Assembly: GCF_008704715.1 (NCBI RefSeq)
Contig: NZ_CP023689.1
Coordinates: 6,076,001-6,140,000, forward strand
Source: Streptomyces chartreusis
GTDB taxonomy: Bacteria > Actinomycetota > Actinomycetes > Streptomycetales > Streptomycetaceae
Direction of reading: 5' to 3'
DNA: 64,000 nucleotides
Shown: piece by piece, positions 9,749 to 18,619 of the stretch
Layout: each line of letters opens with the position of its first letter
Position numbering within the stretch: the stretch's first letter is position 1
The notes under the pieces: generated by a model
What the model saw: the letters and a program-made list of their open reading frames with translations, nothing else
Told to the model about the DNA's origin: nothing
Databases searched by the model: none
Position numbers and translations under genes: made by a program

Positions 9749-11149
9749 ATGAGCCGTACCGAAGCCGCACCCGACCGCGCCCGGGGTGACCTCACCGAGC
9801 GGCTGCTCGCGGGCCTGCCGCCCGAGGCCGTCCTCACCGACCCCGACATCACGGCCTCCTACGCCAACGACATGGCCAGCTTCTGCCCGGCCGGCGCCCC
9901 CGCCGTGGTGGTGCTGCCGCGCACCGTCGAAGAGGTCCAGCACGTCATGCGCACCGCCACCGAGCTGCGCGTCCCGGTCGTCCCGCAGGGCGCCCGCACG
10001 GGCCTGTCGGGCGGGGCCAACGCCTCCGACGGCTGCATCGTGCTGTCCCTGACCAAGATGGACCGGATCCTGGAGATCAACCCCGTCGACCGCATCGCCG
10101 TCGTCGAGCCCGGCGTCATCAACGCCGCCCTCTCCCGCGCGGTGGGCGAACACGGCCTGTACTACCCGCCGGACCCCTCCAGCTGGGAGATGTGCACGAT
10201 CGGCGGCAACATCGGCACCGCCTCCGGGGGCCTGTGCTGTGTGAAGTACGGGGTGACGGCGGAGTACGTCCTCGGCCTCGACGTCGTCCTGGCCGACGGC
10301 CGCCTGATGACCACGGGCCGCCGTACGGCGAAGGGGGTCGCGGGGTACGACATGACGCGCCTGTTCGTCGGCTCCGAGGGCTCGCTCGGCATCGTCGTAC
10401 GGGCCGTCCTGGCGCTGCGGCCGCAGCCGCCGCAGCAGCTGGTGCTGGCCGCCGAGTTCGCGTCCGCGGCCGCCGCCTGCGACGCGGTGTGCAAGATCAT
10501 GGCCGGCGGGCATGTGCCGTCACTGCTGGAGATCATGGACCGGACGACGGTCAAGGCCGTCAACGACCTGGCGCACATGGGGCTGCCGGACACCACGGAG
10601 GCGCTGCTGCTGGCCGCCTTCGACACTCCGGACCCGGGGCCGGACCTGGCTGCCGTGGGCGCGCTGTGCGAGGCGGCCGGGGCCACGCAGGTGGTGCCGG
10701 CGGACGACGTGGCCGAGTCCGAACTGCTCCTCCAGGCGCGGCGGTTGTCCCTGACCGCGCTGGAGGCGGTGCGGGGCGTGACGATGATCGACGACGTGTG
10801 CGTGCCGCGCTCGCGGCTCGGCGATCTCATCGAGGGCGTCGAGCGGATCGCGGAGAAGCACAAGCTCACCATCGGGGTCGTCGCGCACGCGGGCGACGGC
10901 AACACGCATCCGACGGTGTGCTTCGACGCGGGCGACGTCGACGAGTCCCGGCGCGCCCGTGAGTCGTTCGACGAGATCATGGCCCTCGGGCTGGAACTCG
11001 GCGGCACGATCACGGGCGAGCACGGCGTGGGTGTGCTGAAGAAGGAGTGGCTGGCGCGGGAGATCGGCCCGGTGGGCATCGAGATGCAGCGGGGCATCAA
11101 GCAGGTCTTCGACCCCCTGGACATCCTGAACCCGGGCAAACTCTTCTGA
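9749..11149 (+). CDS. FAD-binding oxidase, glycolate oxidase GlcD / D-lactate dehydrogenase type
   Basis: A 466-aa flavoprotein of the PCMH family. The FAD-binding segment includes PQGARTGLSGGAN, YPPDPSSWEMCTIGGN and the GVAGYDMTRLFVGSEGSLG block. The C-terminal FAD-oxidase domain has HAGDGNTHP and ends with the usual DPLDILNPGK. It oxidises a 2-hydroxyacid (glycolate, D-lactate or similar), and the substrate cannot be fixed from sequence. ATG at 9749 is preferred because the family homology begins there; an in-frame GTG two codons earlier is possible. No GlcE/GlcF partner is adjacent, so it appears to be a stand-alone enzyme. Confidence 0.88.
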   Translation: MSRTEAAPDRARGDLTERLLAGLPPEAVLTDPDITASYANDMASFCPAGAPAVVVLPRTVEEVQHVMRTATELRVPVVPQGARTGLSGGANASDGCIVLSLTKMDRILEINPVDRIAVVEPGVINAALSRAVGEHGLYYPPDPSSWEMCTIGGNIGTASGGLCCVKYGVTAEYVLGLDVVLADGRLMTTGRRTAKGVAGYDMTRLFVGSEGSLGIVVRAVLALRPQPPQQLVLAAEFASAAAACDAVCKIMAGGHVPSLLEIMDRTTVKAVNDLAHMGLPDTTEALLLAAFDTPDPGPDLAAVGALCEAAGATQVVPADDVAESELLLQARRLSLTALEAVRGVTMIDDVCVPRSRLGDLIEGVERIAEKHKLTIGVVAHAGDGNTHPTVCFDAGDVDESRRARESFDEIMALGLELGGTITGEHGVGVLKKEWLAREIGPVGIEMQRGIKQVFDPLDILNPGKLF

Positions 11150-11160
11150 CGTACCGCGCC

Positions 11161-11574
11161 TCACCGGGCGAGCAGCTGGTCGAGCGCGTCGTCGATCCCC
11201 AGTTGCTCGCCCTCGGTCCCCGGGGGCACCGCCCGCAACGTCCGCTCGAGCCAGGCCGACACCTGCGCCGCGGGTGCCTCCAGCAGGGCGTCCCCGTCCG
11301 GTGAACTGAGGGCCATCAGCACCACAGTGCGGCCCTCGGACTTCGTCGGCCACACCCGCACGTCCCCGTGCCCGCACGGCCGGAACACCCCCTCGACGAG
11401 CAGATCGCGGGAGAAGGTCCAGTGCACGGGCTGCTCGGAGTTGATGTGGAAGGTGACGTGCACGGCGTACGGATCGTCGCTGTGATAGCTCAGCCGCGCC
11501 GGCACCGGCACACTGCGCTCCGGCGACAGGATGAGCCGCAACTCCAGTTCGCGCTCCACGACGGTGTGATGCAT
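11161..11574 (-). CDS. ssgG: SsgA-like sporulation and cell-division protein (SALP)
   Basis: A 137-aa protein with the SsgA/SsgB family pattern: LPVPA-like PVPARLSYHSDDPYAVHVTF, WTFSRDLLVEGVFRP, GDVRVWP, and SSPDGDALLEAPA. SALPs are unique to sporulating actinobacteria and control septum placement and peptidoglycan turnover in aerial hyphae. The ssgG name rests on position: from memory S. coelicolor ssgG (SCO2924) lies between hppD and an M6 protease gene, as here. A GAGAGG ribosome-binding site precedes ATG 11574. Confidence 0.85.
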   Translation of the reverse strand: MHHTVVERELELRLILSPERSVPVPARLSYHSDDPYAVHVTFHINSEQPVHWTFSRDLLVEGVFRPCGHGDVRVWPTKSEGRTVVLMALSSPDGDALLEAPAAQVSAWLERTLRAVPPGTEGEQLGIDDALDQLLAR

Positions 11575-11693
11575 GGCGTTCGTTTCCTCTCTCGCGACGC
11601 GTGCGAGCCGTGTGGACGGGCCCGTACGAGTGGAGAGGGAGCAGGGGCGCGGATCATTACGCGACTTCCCCCAACTTTTTCCCGGCCCGATCC

Positions 11694-11739
11694 CGCACCG
11701 GACTTCCGCTCGTGTGAAGTACGTGCACGAGGTTGCCCG
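11694..11739 (+). repeat. 46-bp direct repeat, copy 1
   Basis: This block runs from CGCACCGGACTTCCGCTCG to ACGAGGTTGCCCG and recurs at 11851-11896 with a single difference (GTGCACG against GTGTACG). It lies in the roughly 420-bp gap between the SALP gene and the RDD gene. No gene is supported in the gap. The copies are 157 bp apart in the same orientation. Confidence 0.9.
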
Positions 11740-11750
11740 ACTGTGCTTTC

Positions 11751-11768
11751 CCGGGGGACGACCCCCGG
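11751..11768. repeat. GC hairpin CCGGGGG/CCCCCGG between the two direct repeats
   Basis: 7-bp perfect arms are separated by ACGA and followed by ACCCCC. The same kind of CCCGGGGG-ACGA-CCCCCGG hairpin is, as I recall, a common dispersed element in Streptomyces intergenic DNA. It has no U-run, so it is not clearly a terminator. Confidence 0.6.
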
Positions 11769-11850
11769 ACCCCCAGCCGAAAGAGCGGGATCGCCGTTAC
11801 CCCGACAGCCGCCGCGGGACAGCGCTCCCGGGTTCGTGCCGTCGGCGTAC

Positions 11851-11896
11851 CGCACCGGACTTCCGCTCGTGTGAAGTACGTGTACGAGGTTGCCCG
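11851..11896 (+). repeat. 46-bp direct repeat, copy 2
   Basis: Second copy of the block at 11694-11739, 45 of 46 bases identical. It ends 99 bp before the RDD gene start, so it may overlap that gene's control region. Confidence 0.9.
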
Positions 11897-11995
11897 GAAA
11901 GGGGCGGGTCCGGCGGGACCGGGGGTGCTTGTTGCGCCGGTCTGATAGATGTGGAGGCCCCCATTTGACCCACGAGCAGATACCGGACGACGGAC

Positions 11996-13540
11996 ATGAG
12001 CGCCCCAACCCCGGCCCCCGGTGACGACCGGCCCCGCGATGGGTATTACCCGGACCCGTCCATTCCTGGATATGTCCGGTACTGGAACGGCGCCTCCTGG
12101 GTGCCGGGCACCAGCCGTCCGGCGCCCACGGACGGCGAGACGCTCGCCCCGCCGCCGGGTGCGCAGCCGGTCCAGCCGCCCTCGGTGGAGGAGACCGGCC
12201 CGCACTTCTTCGACGAGGAGCCCGCGCCCGGCGGTGCCCACCACGGCAGCCGTCCCGAGCCGGCGTCCGCCTGGGGCGCCGACTCCGCCCACCAGTCCGG
12301 CTTCGGCGGCGAGCAGGACCGCCGGGTCTCCTGGGGCCGGCCCGAGCCCGATCCGCGGGACCCGCGCACGGCGGCCCCCGCGGACGGCTCGGCGACTTCG
12401 CCCGCCGAGCCGGACGCGGACTCCGGCGGCGTCGCCTCCGGGGACACGTTCATGATCCGCAGGCCCGTCGCGGGTACTTCGGGGCAGGCCGCTTCCGGCA
12501 TCCCCGGCCCCGGTGGCCCCGCCCCCGCCGACGGCACCATGGCAATCCGCGCGGTGACCCCGCGCACGGGGCAGCAGGGCGGGGCGGCCGGGGCGCAGGG
12601 CGGAGGCACGGGCGCGTCCGCCGTCCCGGGCGCCGCTCGTGCGGACGCAGAGCGCCCCGGCGCGGCCGGTGCCCCGCAGGGCCCCGGCTTCGGCGCCGGG
12701 AAGGCCGCCGCGGACCGCGCCTCGGTGGCCCAGTCGCAGCCTCAGGGGGCCGCTGGAGCCGGGTCCGCGGCCCAGGCGCCCGCCGGTGCCCCCGCGGGCC
12801 TCTCCGGCCCGCAGCAGGCCGCTCCGGGCGTCCCCCGTCAGTCCGTTGCCCCGCAGCAGCAGGGCGCCGGCCCCGGCACGCCGCAGCAGCAGGCCGCCGA
12901 GCCCGGCACGCCGATGGCCGCGGGCGCTGGCGGCGGTCAGTCCTCCTGGGCGCAGCAGGTCCACCGGCTCGCCGGCCCCACCGACGAGGACCAGCCCGTC
13001 GCCCCCTGGAAGCCCCCGACCCTGGACCCCTTCCAGGCCGCCGCCCTGCGCCAGTCCGCCGCCCGCCCCGCGAACCTCGGCAAGCGGCTCGCCGCCCGGC
13101 TGATCGACACCGTCGTGCTGGCCGCCGTCACCGCGGTGGCCGCCGTGCCGCTCGGCACCAAGGCCCTCGACCACGTCAACGACAAGATCGACGCCGCCAA
13201 GCTCTCCGGCGAGACGGTCACCGTCTGGCTGCTGGACGGCACCACGTCCGTGTACCTGGGCATCATCCTCGCCGTGCTGCTCCTGTTCGGCGTGGTCTAC
13301 GAGGCGCTGCCCACCGCCAAGTGGGGCCGCACGCTGGGCAAGAAGGCGCTCGGCCTCGACGTGCGGGACATCGAGGGCCACGAGCCCCCGCAGTTCGGCG
13401 TCGCCCTGCGCCGCTGGTTCGTCCTCAGCGTCCCCGGCCTGCTCGTCATCGGCGTCGTAGGTGTCCTGTGGTGCGTGTTCGACCGGCCGTGGCACCAGTG
13501 CTGGCACGACAAGGCGGCACATACGTTCGTCGCGGGCTGA
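11996..13540 (+). CDS. RDD-family membrane protein with N-terminal DUF2510-like segment
   Basis: A 514-aa protein. Residues about 15-40 (GYYPDPSIPGYVRYWNGASW) match the DUF2510 pattern of actinobacterial membrane proteins. Residues about 60-345 are a Pro/Gly/Ala/Gln-rich disordered linker. The last 150 residues are an RDD domain with three membrane segments, starting LGKRLAARLIDTVVLAAVTA and including WGRTLGKKALGLDV. The function of RDD proteins is generally unclear (some act in ion homeostasis). A second RDD gene follows 90 bp downstream on the same strand. Confidence 0.85.
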   Translation: MSAPTPAPGDDRPRDGYYPDPSIPGYVRYWNGASWVPGTSRPAPTDGETLAPPPGAQPVQPPSVEETGPHFFDEEPAPGGAHHGSRPEPASAWGADSAHQSGFGGEQDRRVSWGRPEPDPRDPRTAAPADGSATSPAEPDADSGGVASGDTFMIRRPVAGTSGQAASGIPGPGGPAPADGTMAIRAVTPRTGQQGGAAGAQGGGTGASAVPGAARADAERPGAAGAPQGPGFGAGKAAADRASVAQSQPQGAAGAGSAAQAPAGAPAGLSGPQQAAPGVPRQSVAPQQQGAGPGTPQQQAAEPGTPMAAGAGGGQSSWAQQVHRLAGPTDEDQPVAPWKPPTLDPFQAAALRQSAARPANLGKRLAARLIDTVVLAAVTAVAAVPLGTKALDHVNDKIDAAKLSGETVTVWLLDGTTSVYLGIILAVLLLFGVVYEALPTAKWGRTLGKKALGLDVRDIEGHEPPQFGVALRRWFVLSVPGLLVIGVVGVLWCVFDRPWHQCWHDKAAHTFVAG

Positions 13541-13630
13541 CCCGTACGGCGTACGCCCCAGGGGATTTACGTACTCCGGACGGCCCCGCGCCGGATGCGG
13601 AACCCACGTGTTCGCGGTCGACTCGGGGCC

Positions 13631-14311
13631 ATGAGCAGCGAACCGCCTCCCGGCTCCGGGCAGCAGCCCCCGGAGGACGACAGGTTCAGGAAGCAGCCCC
13701 CGCCGGCCGGGGGCTCGGGTTCGCCGTACGGTGATCAGCCTCCGTACGGCGGCGGCCAGCCCCCGCCCCCGCCGGGCGGCGGTGGCCCCTACGGCGGCGG
13801 CGGGCCCTACGGCGGTGATCCGTACGGCGGCGGCGGTTACCCCAGCGACCCCCTCGCCGGGATGCCCCCGCTGGCCGACAGCGGCAAGCGCACGATCGCC
13901 CGCATCCTCGACATGATCCTGGTCGGCGTCTTCGTCTGGTTGCTCACGTGGGGCTTCGGCGTCACCGAACTCGACGTGGACACCGACAAGGTGGAGTACG
14001 GCAAGTCCCTCGGGCAGTCCGCGATCGCCGCCGTGCTCTACATCGCCTACGACACCGTCATGACCGTCAGGGACGGGCAGACCCTCGGCAAGCGGCTGTT
14101 CAAGATGCGGGTCGCCAACCTCGACAACGGCGCCACGCCGTCCGTGCAGAGCTCGCTGATCCGCGCGGCGGTCCTGTGGATCCCGTTCGCGTTCTGCTGC
14201 GCCTGCATCTGGACGGCGATCTGCGGCGGTTGGAGCTATTTCGACAGGCCCTACAAGCAGGGCCTGCACGACAAGGCGGCGAAGACGGTGGTGGTCAGCA
14301 CCGGCAGCTGA
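13631..14311 (+). CDS. RDD-family membrane protein (short paralogue)
   Basis: A 226-aa protein. The first 75 residues are a Pro/Gly/Tyr-rich tail with PYGGG-type repeats, followed by an RDD domain with three or four hydrophobic segments (SGKRTIARILDMILVGVFVW; DGQTLGKRLFKMRV; the last with CCACIW). It appears to be a tandem paralogue of the gene at 11996. The ATG at 13631 was chosen because the homologous Pro-rich start follows; a longer frame has no RBS. It is convergent with the small membrane protein gene, 6 bp away. Confidence 0.85.
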   Translation: MSSEPPPGSGQQPPEDDRFRKQPPPAGGSGSPYGDQPPYGGGQPPPPPGGGGPYGGGGPYGGDPYGGGGYPSDPLAGMPPLADSGKRTIARILDMILVGVFVWLLTWGFGVTELDVDTDKVEYGKSLGQSAIAAVLYIAYDTVMTVRDGQTLGKRLFKMRVANLDNGATPSVQSSLIRAAVLWIPFAFCCACIWTAICGGWSYFDRPYKQGLHDKAAKTVVVSTGS

Positions 14312-14317
14312 CGAACG

Positions 14318-14575
14318 TCAGGACTGCGAGAGCGCGGGCTCCTCCGCCTTCTCCTGTTCCGCGCCGGCGGGCTTGCGCACCGCCACCACGCGGGCCCTCT
14401 TCGGGATCGGCACCGTCATGGCGACCAGGAGGCCGAGCATGAGCGCCGCTACGGCGATGACCGCGATCCCCACACCTGAACTGGTCTGTGACAGCAGCAG
14501 CATGGCGAGCGTGGAGAAGATCACGGTGCACGAGCCGTAGGAGAGCTGTGCGGCAGTCGGACGAGGCATGATCAT
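14318..14575 (-). CDS. Small membrane protein, two transmembrane segments (85 aa)
   Basis: The protein begins MIMPRPTAAQLSYGSCTV and has two hydrophobic helices (about residues 14-32 and 36-56) and a charged C-terminal tail. GAGGA lies 4 bases before ATG 14575, while the second Met two codons on would be too far from it. I do not recognise a family beyond small actinobacterial membrane proteins. Confidence 0.65.
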   Translation of the reverse strand: MIMPRPTAAQLSYGSCTVIFSTLAMLLLSQTSSGVGIAVIAVAALMLGLLVAMTVPIPKRARVVAVRKPAGAEQEKAEEPALSQS

Positions 14576-14963
14576 CGTGTCCTCGGAATCAGGGGTGCAC
14601 GGGGGTCTCGGCCTGGCTTTCCGCCGACGTCCGGGCGTTCCGCCATCCGACTCTAACCGCGTGCATGCCCGAGAGGAACAAACCGTAAGCGTGACCTAAC
14701 CAACAGTGCCGGTGCACAGGGGGCGCACGGAGTCATGGCGTCCAGCAAGTGGACGGAAGCGCGCGCCCGTTAGTAAAAGATCGTTGTTCGCTAAACGAAC
14801 AGCGGCTCCGCATAATGCAATTGACCTGTTCAAGTCAAGGTCTGTTTTTTCTGCTTAACCTCTAGTCAAATGTCGTCACTTGACTACACGCGTTGATCAC
14901 GTGCGCGGATCCTCCATGACCAGGACCCTCCTTCCGCGCGCCCGGCGCGGGGGAGGATCTCAA
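14576..14963. promoter_or_regulatory. Intergenic control region of the M6 protease gene
   Basis: 388 bp without a supported gene. It is markedly AT-richer than the surroundings from 14760 on. It contains a hairpin-like palindrome TGTTCG/CGAACA around CTAAA at 14785-14801, and a second pair TTGAC/GTCAA around 14821-14838. A GGGAGGAT ribosome-binding site at about 14950 serves GTG 14964. I cannot place a convincing -35/-10 pair. Confidence 0.5.
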
Positions 14964-17312
14964 GTGACCAGTAGACCCTGGACGTTCAGAACGGCGGCGA
15001 CCGCCGTCGCGCTCGCGACGGCAGCGGCGACCTTCTCCACCTACGCGGTGGCCCAGGCCGACGAAGGCGCCCCGGCTTCCGTCGAGCGGCACGATCCGGC
15101 GGACAACACCCACGCCGAGCACAACCTCGACGGCCCGATGAGCAAGACTCAGGAGGCCCAGCGCGAGGAAGCCCTGAAGCAGGTCATATCCGGCGACGCC
15201 AAGGTGACCAAGCGCGGGGGCTCGCAGGTCGTCCAGCTGAAGAGCAAGAAGGGCGACAGCAAGTACGTCGAGCTCGGCCGCGAGAAGACCGACAAGATCT
15301 TCACGATCCTGGTCGAGTTCGGCGACAAGATCAGCGAGTTCGGCGGCACCGCGGGCCCGGCCCACAATCAGATAGCCGAGCCCGACCGCGCCAAGGACAA
15401 CTCCACGGCGTGGAAGAAGGACTACAACCAGAAGCACTACCAGGACCTCTACTTCGGCACCGGCAAGAAGACCGAGTCGGTCAAGAAGTACTACGAGAAG
15501 CAGTCCTCCGGCCGCTACTCGGTCGAGGGCGAGGTCGCCGACTGGGTCAAGGTCCCGTACAACGAGGCCCGCTACGGCAACAACGCCTGCGGACAGACCA
15601 ACTGCTCCAGCGTCTGGAACGTCGTCAGCGACGGTCTGAACGCGTGGGTCGCCCAGCAGAAGGCAGCCGGCAAGACCGACGCCGAGATCAAGGCGGACGT
15701 CGCGAAGTTCGACCAGTGGGACCGCTACGACTTCGACGGCGACGGCAACTTCAACGAGGCCGACGGCTACATCGACCACTTCCAGGTCGTGCACGCAGGT
15801 GAGGACGAGTCCGCGGGCGGCGGCGCGCAGGGCACCGACGCCATCTGGGCCCACCGCTGGTACGCGTTCGGCACCGACGCGGGTGCCACCGGCCCCGCGG
15901 GCAACAAGCTGGGCGGCGCGAAGATCGGCGACACCGGCATCTGGGTCGGCGACTACACCGTGCAGCCCGAGAACGGCGGCCTGGGCGTCTACGCCCACGA
16001 GTACGGCCACGACCTCGGTCTGCCGGACCACTACGACACCACCGGCAACGGCGACAACTCCACCGGCTTCTGGACCCTGATGTCCTCCGGTTCCTGGCTC
16101 GGCACCGGCAAGAAGGAGATCGGTGACCTGCCGGGCGACATGACCGCCTGGGACAAGCTCCAGCTGGGCTGGCTCAAGTACGACACGGCCAAGGCCGGTA
16201 CGAGCTCCTGGCACAAGCTCGGTGTCGCCGAGTACAACACCAAGCACAAGCAGGGTCTTGTGGTGGAGCTGCCCAAGAAGAAGGTCACCACGGAGATCGT
16301 GGCCCCGGCGCAGGGCGCGAACCAGTGGTGGAGCGGCAGCGGCGACAACCTCGCCAACACCCTGACCCGTTCCGTGGACCTCACGGGCAAGACCTCCGCC
16401 TCGCTGACGCTGGACGGCTGGTACGACATCGAGGCCGAGTACGACTACCTCTACACCGAGGTCTCCACCGACGGCGGCGCCAACTGGACGGCCGTCGACG
16501 GCACGGTCGACGGTGCGGCCATCCCGAAGGACGCCAGCGGCAAGCCGGCGCTCACCGGCACGGTCGACGCGTACAAGAAGCTGGTCTTCCCGCTGAACGC
16601 CTACGCCGGCAAGAAGATCGACCTGCGGTTCCGCTACCAGACCGACGGCGGCGTGGCCCAGAGGGGCTTCGCGGCCGACGAGATCACCGTGACGGCCGAC
16701 GGCGCGGCGGTGTTCTCCGACAACGCCGAGGCCGCGGACGCCGCTTGGAAGACCAAGGGCTTCTCCCGCATCGGTGCGTCCATCACGGACGACTACGCGC
16801 AGTACTACATCGCCGAGAACCGTCAGTACGTGTCGTACGACAAGACCCTGAAGACCGGCCCGTACAACTTCGGCTTCGCGGGGGTCCGTCCGGACTGGGT
16901 GGAGCACTACCCGTACCAGAACGGCCTGTTGATCTGGAAGTGGGACACCTCCCAGAAGGACAACAACACCAGCGTGCACCCCGGTGTCGGCCTGGTCCTG
17001 CCGATCGACTCGCACCCGGCGGCCATGAAGTGGGCCGACGGCACGGTGATGCGCAACCGCATCCAGTCCTACGACTCGCCCTTCAGCAAGTTCCGTACGG
17101 ACGGCATCAACCTGCACAACGCCGACGTCCTGACCAAGATCCCGTCGAGCGCGGGGGTGTCGGTCTTCAACGACCGGACCAACACGTACTACGACGCGCA
17201 GACCCCGACCGCCGGTGTCAAGATCACTGACACCAACACCAAGATCAAGATCACCAAGGAGGCCAAGAACGGCTCCACGATCGAGCTCGAGGTCGGTCCT
17301 GCGGTGAAGTAA
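14964..17312 (+). CDS. Secreted immune-inhibitor-A-type metalloprotease (M6 family)
   Basis: A 782-aa exported zinc protease. GTG 14964 has a well-spaced GGGAGGAT RBS and gives a typical signal peptide (Arg near residue 4, hydrophobic AATAVALATAAATFSTYAVA, then an AQA-type cleavage region near residue 32). A longer frame from 14880 would place 28 extra residues before it. The zinc site is HEYGHDLGLPDHYD (His345, Glu346, His349). A propeptide precedes the catalytic domain, and beta-rich MAM-like/C-terminal domains follow. It probably acts as an extracellular peptidase degrading proteins during growth or development. A strong terminator follows. Confidence 0.93.
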   Translation: MTSRPWTFRTAATAVALATAAATFSTYAVAQADEGAPASVERHDPADNTHAEHNLDGPMSKTQEAQREEALKQVISGDAKVTKRGGSQVVQLKSKKGDSKYVELGREKTDKIFTILVEFGDKISEFGGTAGPAHNQIAEPDRAKDNSTAWKKDYNQKHYQDLYFGTGKKTESVKKYYEKQSSGRYSVEGEVADWVKVPYNEARYGNNACGQTNCSSVWNVVSDGLNAWVAQQKAAGKTDAEIKADVAKFDQWDRYDFDGDGNFNEADGYIDHFQVVHAGEDESAGGGAQGTDAIWAHRWYAFGTDAGATGPAGNKLGGAKIGDTGIWVGDYTVQPENGGLGVYAHEYGHDLGLPDHYDTTGNGDNSTGFWTLMSSGSWLGTGKKEIGDLPGDMTAWDKLQLGWLKYDTAKAGTSSWHKLGVAEYNTKHKQGLVVELPKKKVTTEIVAPAQGANQWWSGSGDNLANTLTRSVDLTGKTSASLTLDGWYDIEAEYDYLYTEVSTDGGANWTAVDGTVDGAAIPKDASGKPALTGTVDAYKKLVFPLNAYAGKKIDLRFRYQTDGGVAQRGFAADEITVTADGAAVFSDNAEAADAAWKTKGFSRIGASITDDYAQYYIAENRQYVSYDKTLKTGPYNFGFAGVRPDWVEHYPYQNGLLIWKWDTSQKDNNTSVHPGVGLVLPIDSHPAAMKWADGTVMRNRIQSYDSPFSKFRTDGINLHNADVLTKIPSSAGVSVFNDRTNTYYDAQTPTAGVKITDTNTKIKITKEAKNGSTIELEVGPAVK

Positions 17313-17334
17313 TCACCATCTTCGCAGGTCAGAG

Positions 17335-17376
17335 CATGATCGGCGGCGACCCCTTGGCGGGTTGCCGCCGATCGTG
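17335..17376 (+). terminator. Intrinsic terminator after the M6 protease gene
   Basis: GATCGGCGGC (17338-17347) pairs with GCCGCCGATC (17364-17373), and the stem extends outward by CA/TG with one wobble. TTTA follows. It lies 22 bp past the protease stop. Confidence 0.8.
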
Positions 17377-17433
17377 TTTAGGTGCACCCTGTGCTTGCCT
17401 TATTGACACCGACTCGCACGGGGGTGTGACCGC

Positions 17434-17778
17434 ATGGCCGCAGGAGGTTTCTGCAAGCTGCCGACCGGCAGCGTGGTGGTGGCTCTGAACCTGCCCAGAC
17501 CCGCCGCCGACGGCACGGGCTGCGTCCGTGTCCTCGTGCACGCCCAGAACCGCGCCCGAGCCCTGACCAGGCTCCGCAATCTGGGCATGCGCGCCGTCTA
17601 CCTGCGCGGCAACGCCGCGCCGCCGACGCCGGACGAGATCACGGCCGTCCTGCACCACCCCGACGGCCTGATATGGCGAACGGCACCTGACAACGGTGTC
17701 GCGACGGCCCCGGAACTGATGCAGGAGCTCTGGCACCCGATCAGGGCACTGCTGAGACGCCCCGCCGCAACGCCGTAA
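17434..17778 (+). CDS. Hypothetical protein, 114 aa
   Basis: ATG 17434 is preceded by a GGGGGTG-like sequence. The product is a soluble basic protein (MAAGGFCKLPTGSVVVALNL...) with a short repeat-free alpha/beta pattern: LVHAQNRARALTRLRNLGMRAVYLRG, then PTPDEITAVLHHPDGLIWR. Codon usage is normal for the region. I do not recognise the family. The GLIWR/ELMQELWHPI C-terminus may be a small helical interaction surface. It lies alone between two strong intergenic elements. Confidence 0.65.
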   Translation: MAAGGFCKLPTGSVVVALNLPRPAADGTGCVRVLVHAQNRARALTRLRNLGMRAVYLRGNAAPPTPDEITAVLHHPDGLIWRTAPDNGVATAPELMQELWHPIRALLRRPAATP

Positions 17779-17810
17779 CGGGTCGAGAGCGGGGGGACCG
17801 CAGCACCCCA

Positions 17811-17853
17811 AGGGGCGCGGGGAACTGCGCGACCAGCCACGACGGACCCGCAG
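17811..17853 (+). repeat. Dispersed 43-bp repeat, copy A
   Basis: This block (AGGGGCGCGGGGAACTGCGC followed by GACCAGCCACGACGGACCCGCAG) is repeated exactly, as the reverse complement, at 22853-22895, and its 30-bp core recurs at 31159-31188. It lies between the 114-aa gene and the nicotinamidase gene stop. From memory this is one of the most common intergenic repeats of Streptomyces chromosomes. Confidence 0.9.
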
Positions 17854-17890
17854 TCTCCCGACCACCGATCGTGGCACCCCGACCGAGCGG

Positions 17891-18481
17891 CTAGGCCACC
17901 ACCGGCTTCCCGGACAGCTCGACCCCGGCCTCGCGCAGCTCCTCCAGCGCCCGCTCCGTGGTCTCCTGGGCCACTCCGGCGGTGAGGTCCAGCAGGACGT
18001 GCGTACGGAACCCCTCGTTCGCGGCATCCAAAGCGGTAGCGCGAACGCAGTGGTCCGTGGCGATGCCCACCACGTCCACCTCCGAGACCTCCCGGGCCCG
18101 CAGCCAGTCGGCCAGCTTCACACCGTTCTCGTCGGCCCCCTCGAACCCGCTGTACGCAGCCGCGTACGCCCCCTTGTCGAAGACCGCGTCGATCGCGCCC
18201 GAGGCCACCGCGGGGGCGAAGTTCGGGTGGAACCCGACCCCCTCTGTGCCCGCGACGCAGTGCGCCGGCCAGGAGTGCCGGAAGTCGGGGTGGGCGGAGA
18301 AGTGACCGCCGGGCGCGATGTGGTGATCGCGGGTGGCCACGACGTGCTGGTAGCCGGACCCCGCCGCCTGCCCGATCAGCTCGGTGACGGCGGCGGCCAC
18401 GTCGGCACCGCCGGCCACGGCGAGGCTGCCCCCCTCGCAGAAGTCGTTCTGCACGTCTACGACGATCAAGGCGCGGCGCAT
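17891..18481 (-). CDS. pncA: Nicotinamidase (isochorismatase fold)
   Basis: A 196-aa enzyme deamidating nicotinamide to nicotinate for NAD salvage. The catalytic triad is visible as Asp9 (VVDVQNDF), Lys103 (FDKGAY) and Cys145 (TDHCVRATA). Metal ligands are in RDHH (Asp52, His54) and His60. ATG 18481 gives the canonical MRRALIVVDVQNDF start; the longer frame upstream has no family similarity. It is downstream of pncB on the same strand, so the two consecutive steps nicotinamide to nicotinate to nicotinate mononucleotide may form one transcription unit (138 bp gap). Confidence 0.93.
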   Translation of the reverse strand: MRRALIVVDVQNDFCEGGSLAVAGGADVAAAVTELIGQAAGSGYQHVVATRDHHIAPGGHFSAHPDFRHSWPAHCVAGTEGVGFHPNFAPAVASGAIDAVFDKGAYAAAYSGFEGADENGVKLADWLRAREVSEVDVVGIATDHCVRATALDAANEGFRTHVLLDLTAGVAQETTERALEELREAGVELSGKPVVA

Positions 18482-18619
18482 GGTCGGTGTCCTTCGGTTA
18501 TGGACCCTTGGTGCGGGCCGCTGAAATCGGTGCCGGCCCGGCCGGTGAACTTCCGAGCCTAGAGACTTCGGGTGCGGTGCGGGAGGGGGCATGGGGTGAG
18601 CACGCCGAGCGCGCTCGCT

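Noticed and set aside
14862-17117. 751-codon minus-strand frame opposite the M6 protease
   Set aside because: The plus strand carries the signal peptide and zinc site. The minus frame is an artefact of codon bias.
17811-17853. Dispersed repeat taken as an IS end or attachment site
   Set aside because: There is no transposase or integrase nearby and no target duplication. Copies occur at unrelated intergenic places.
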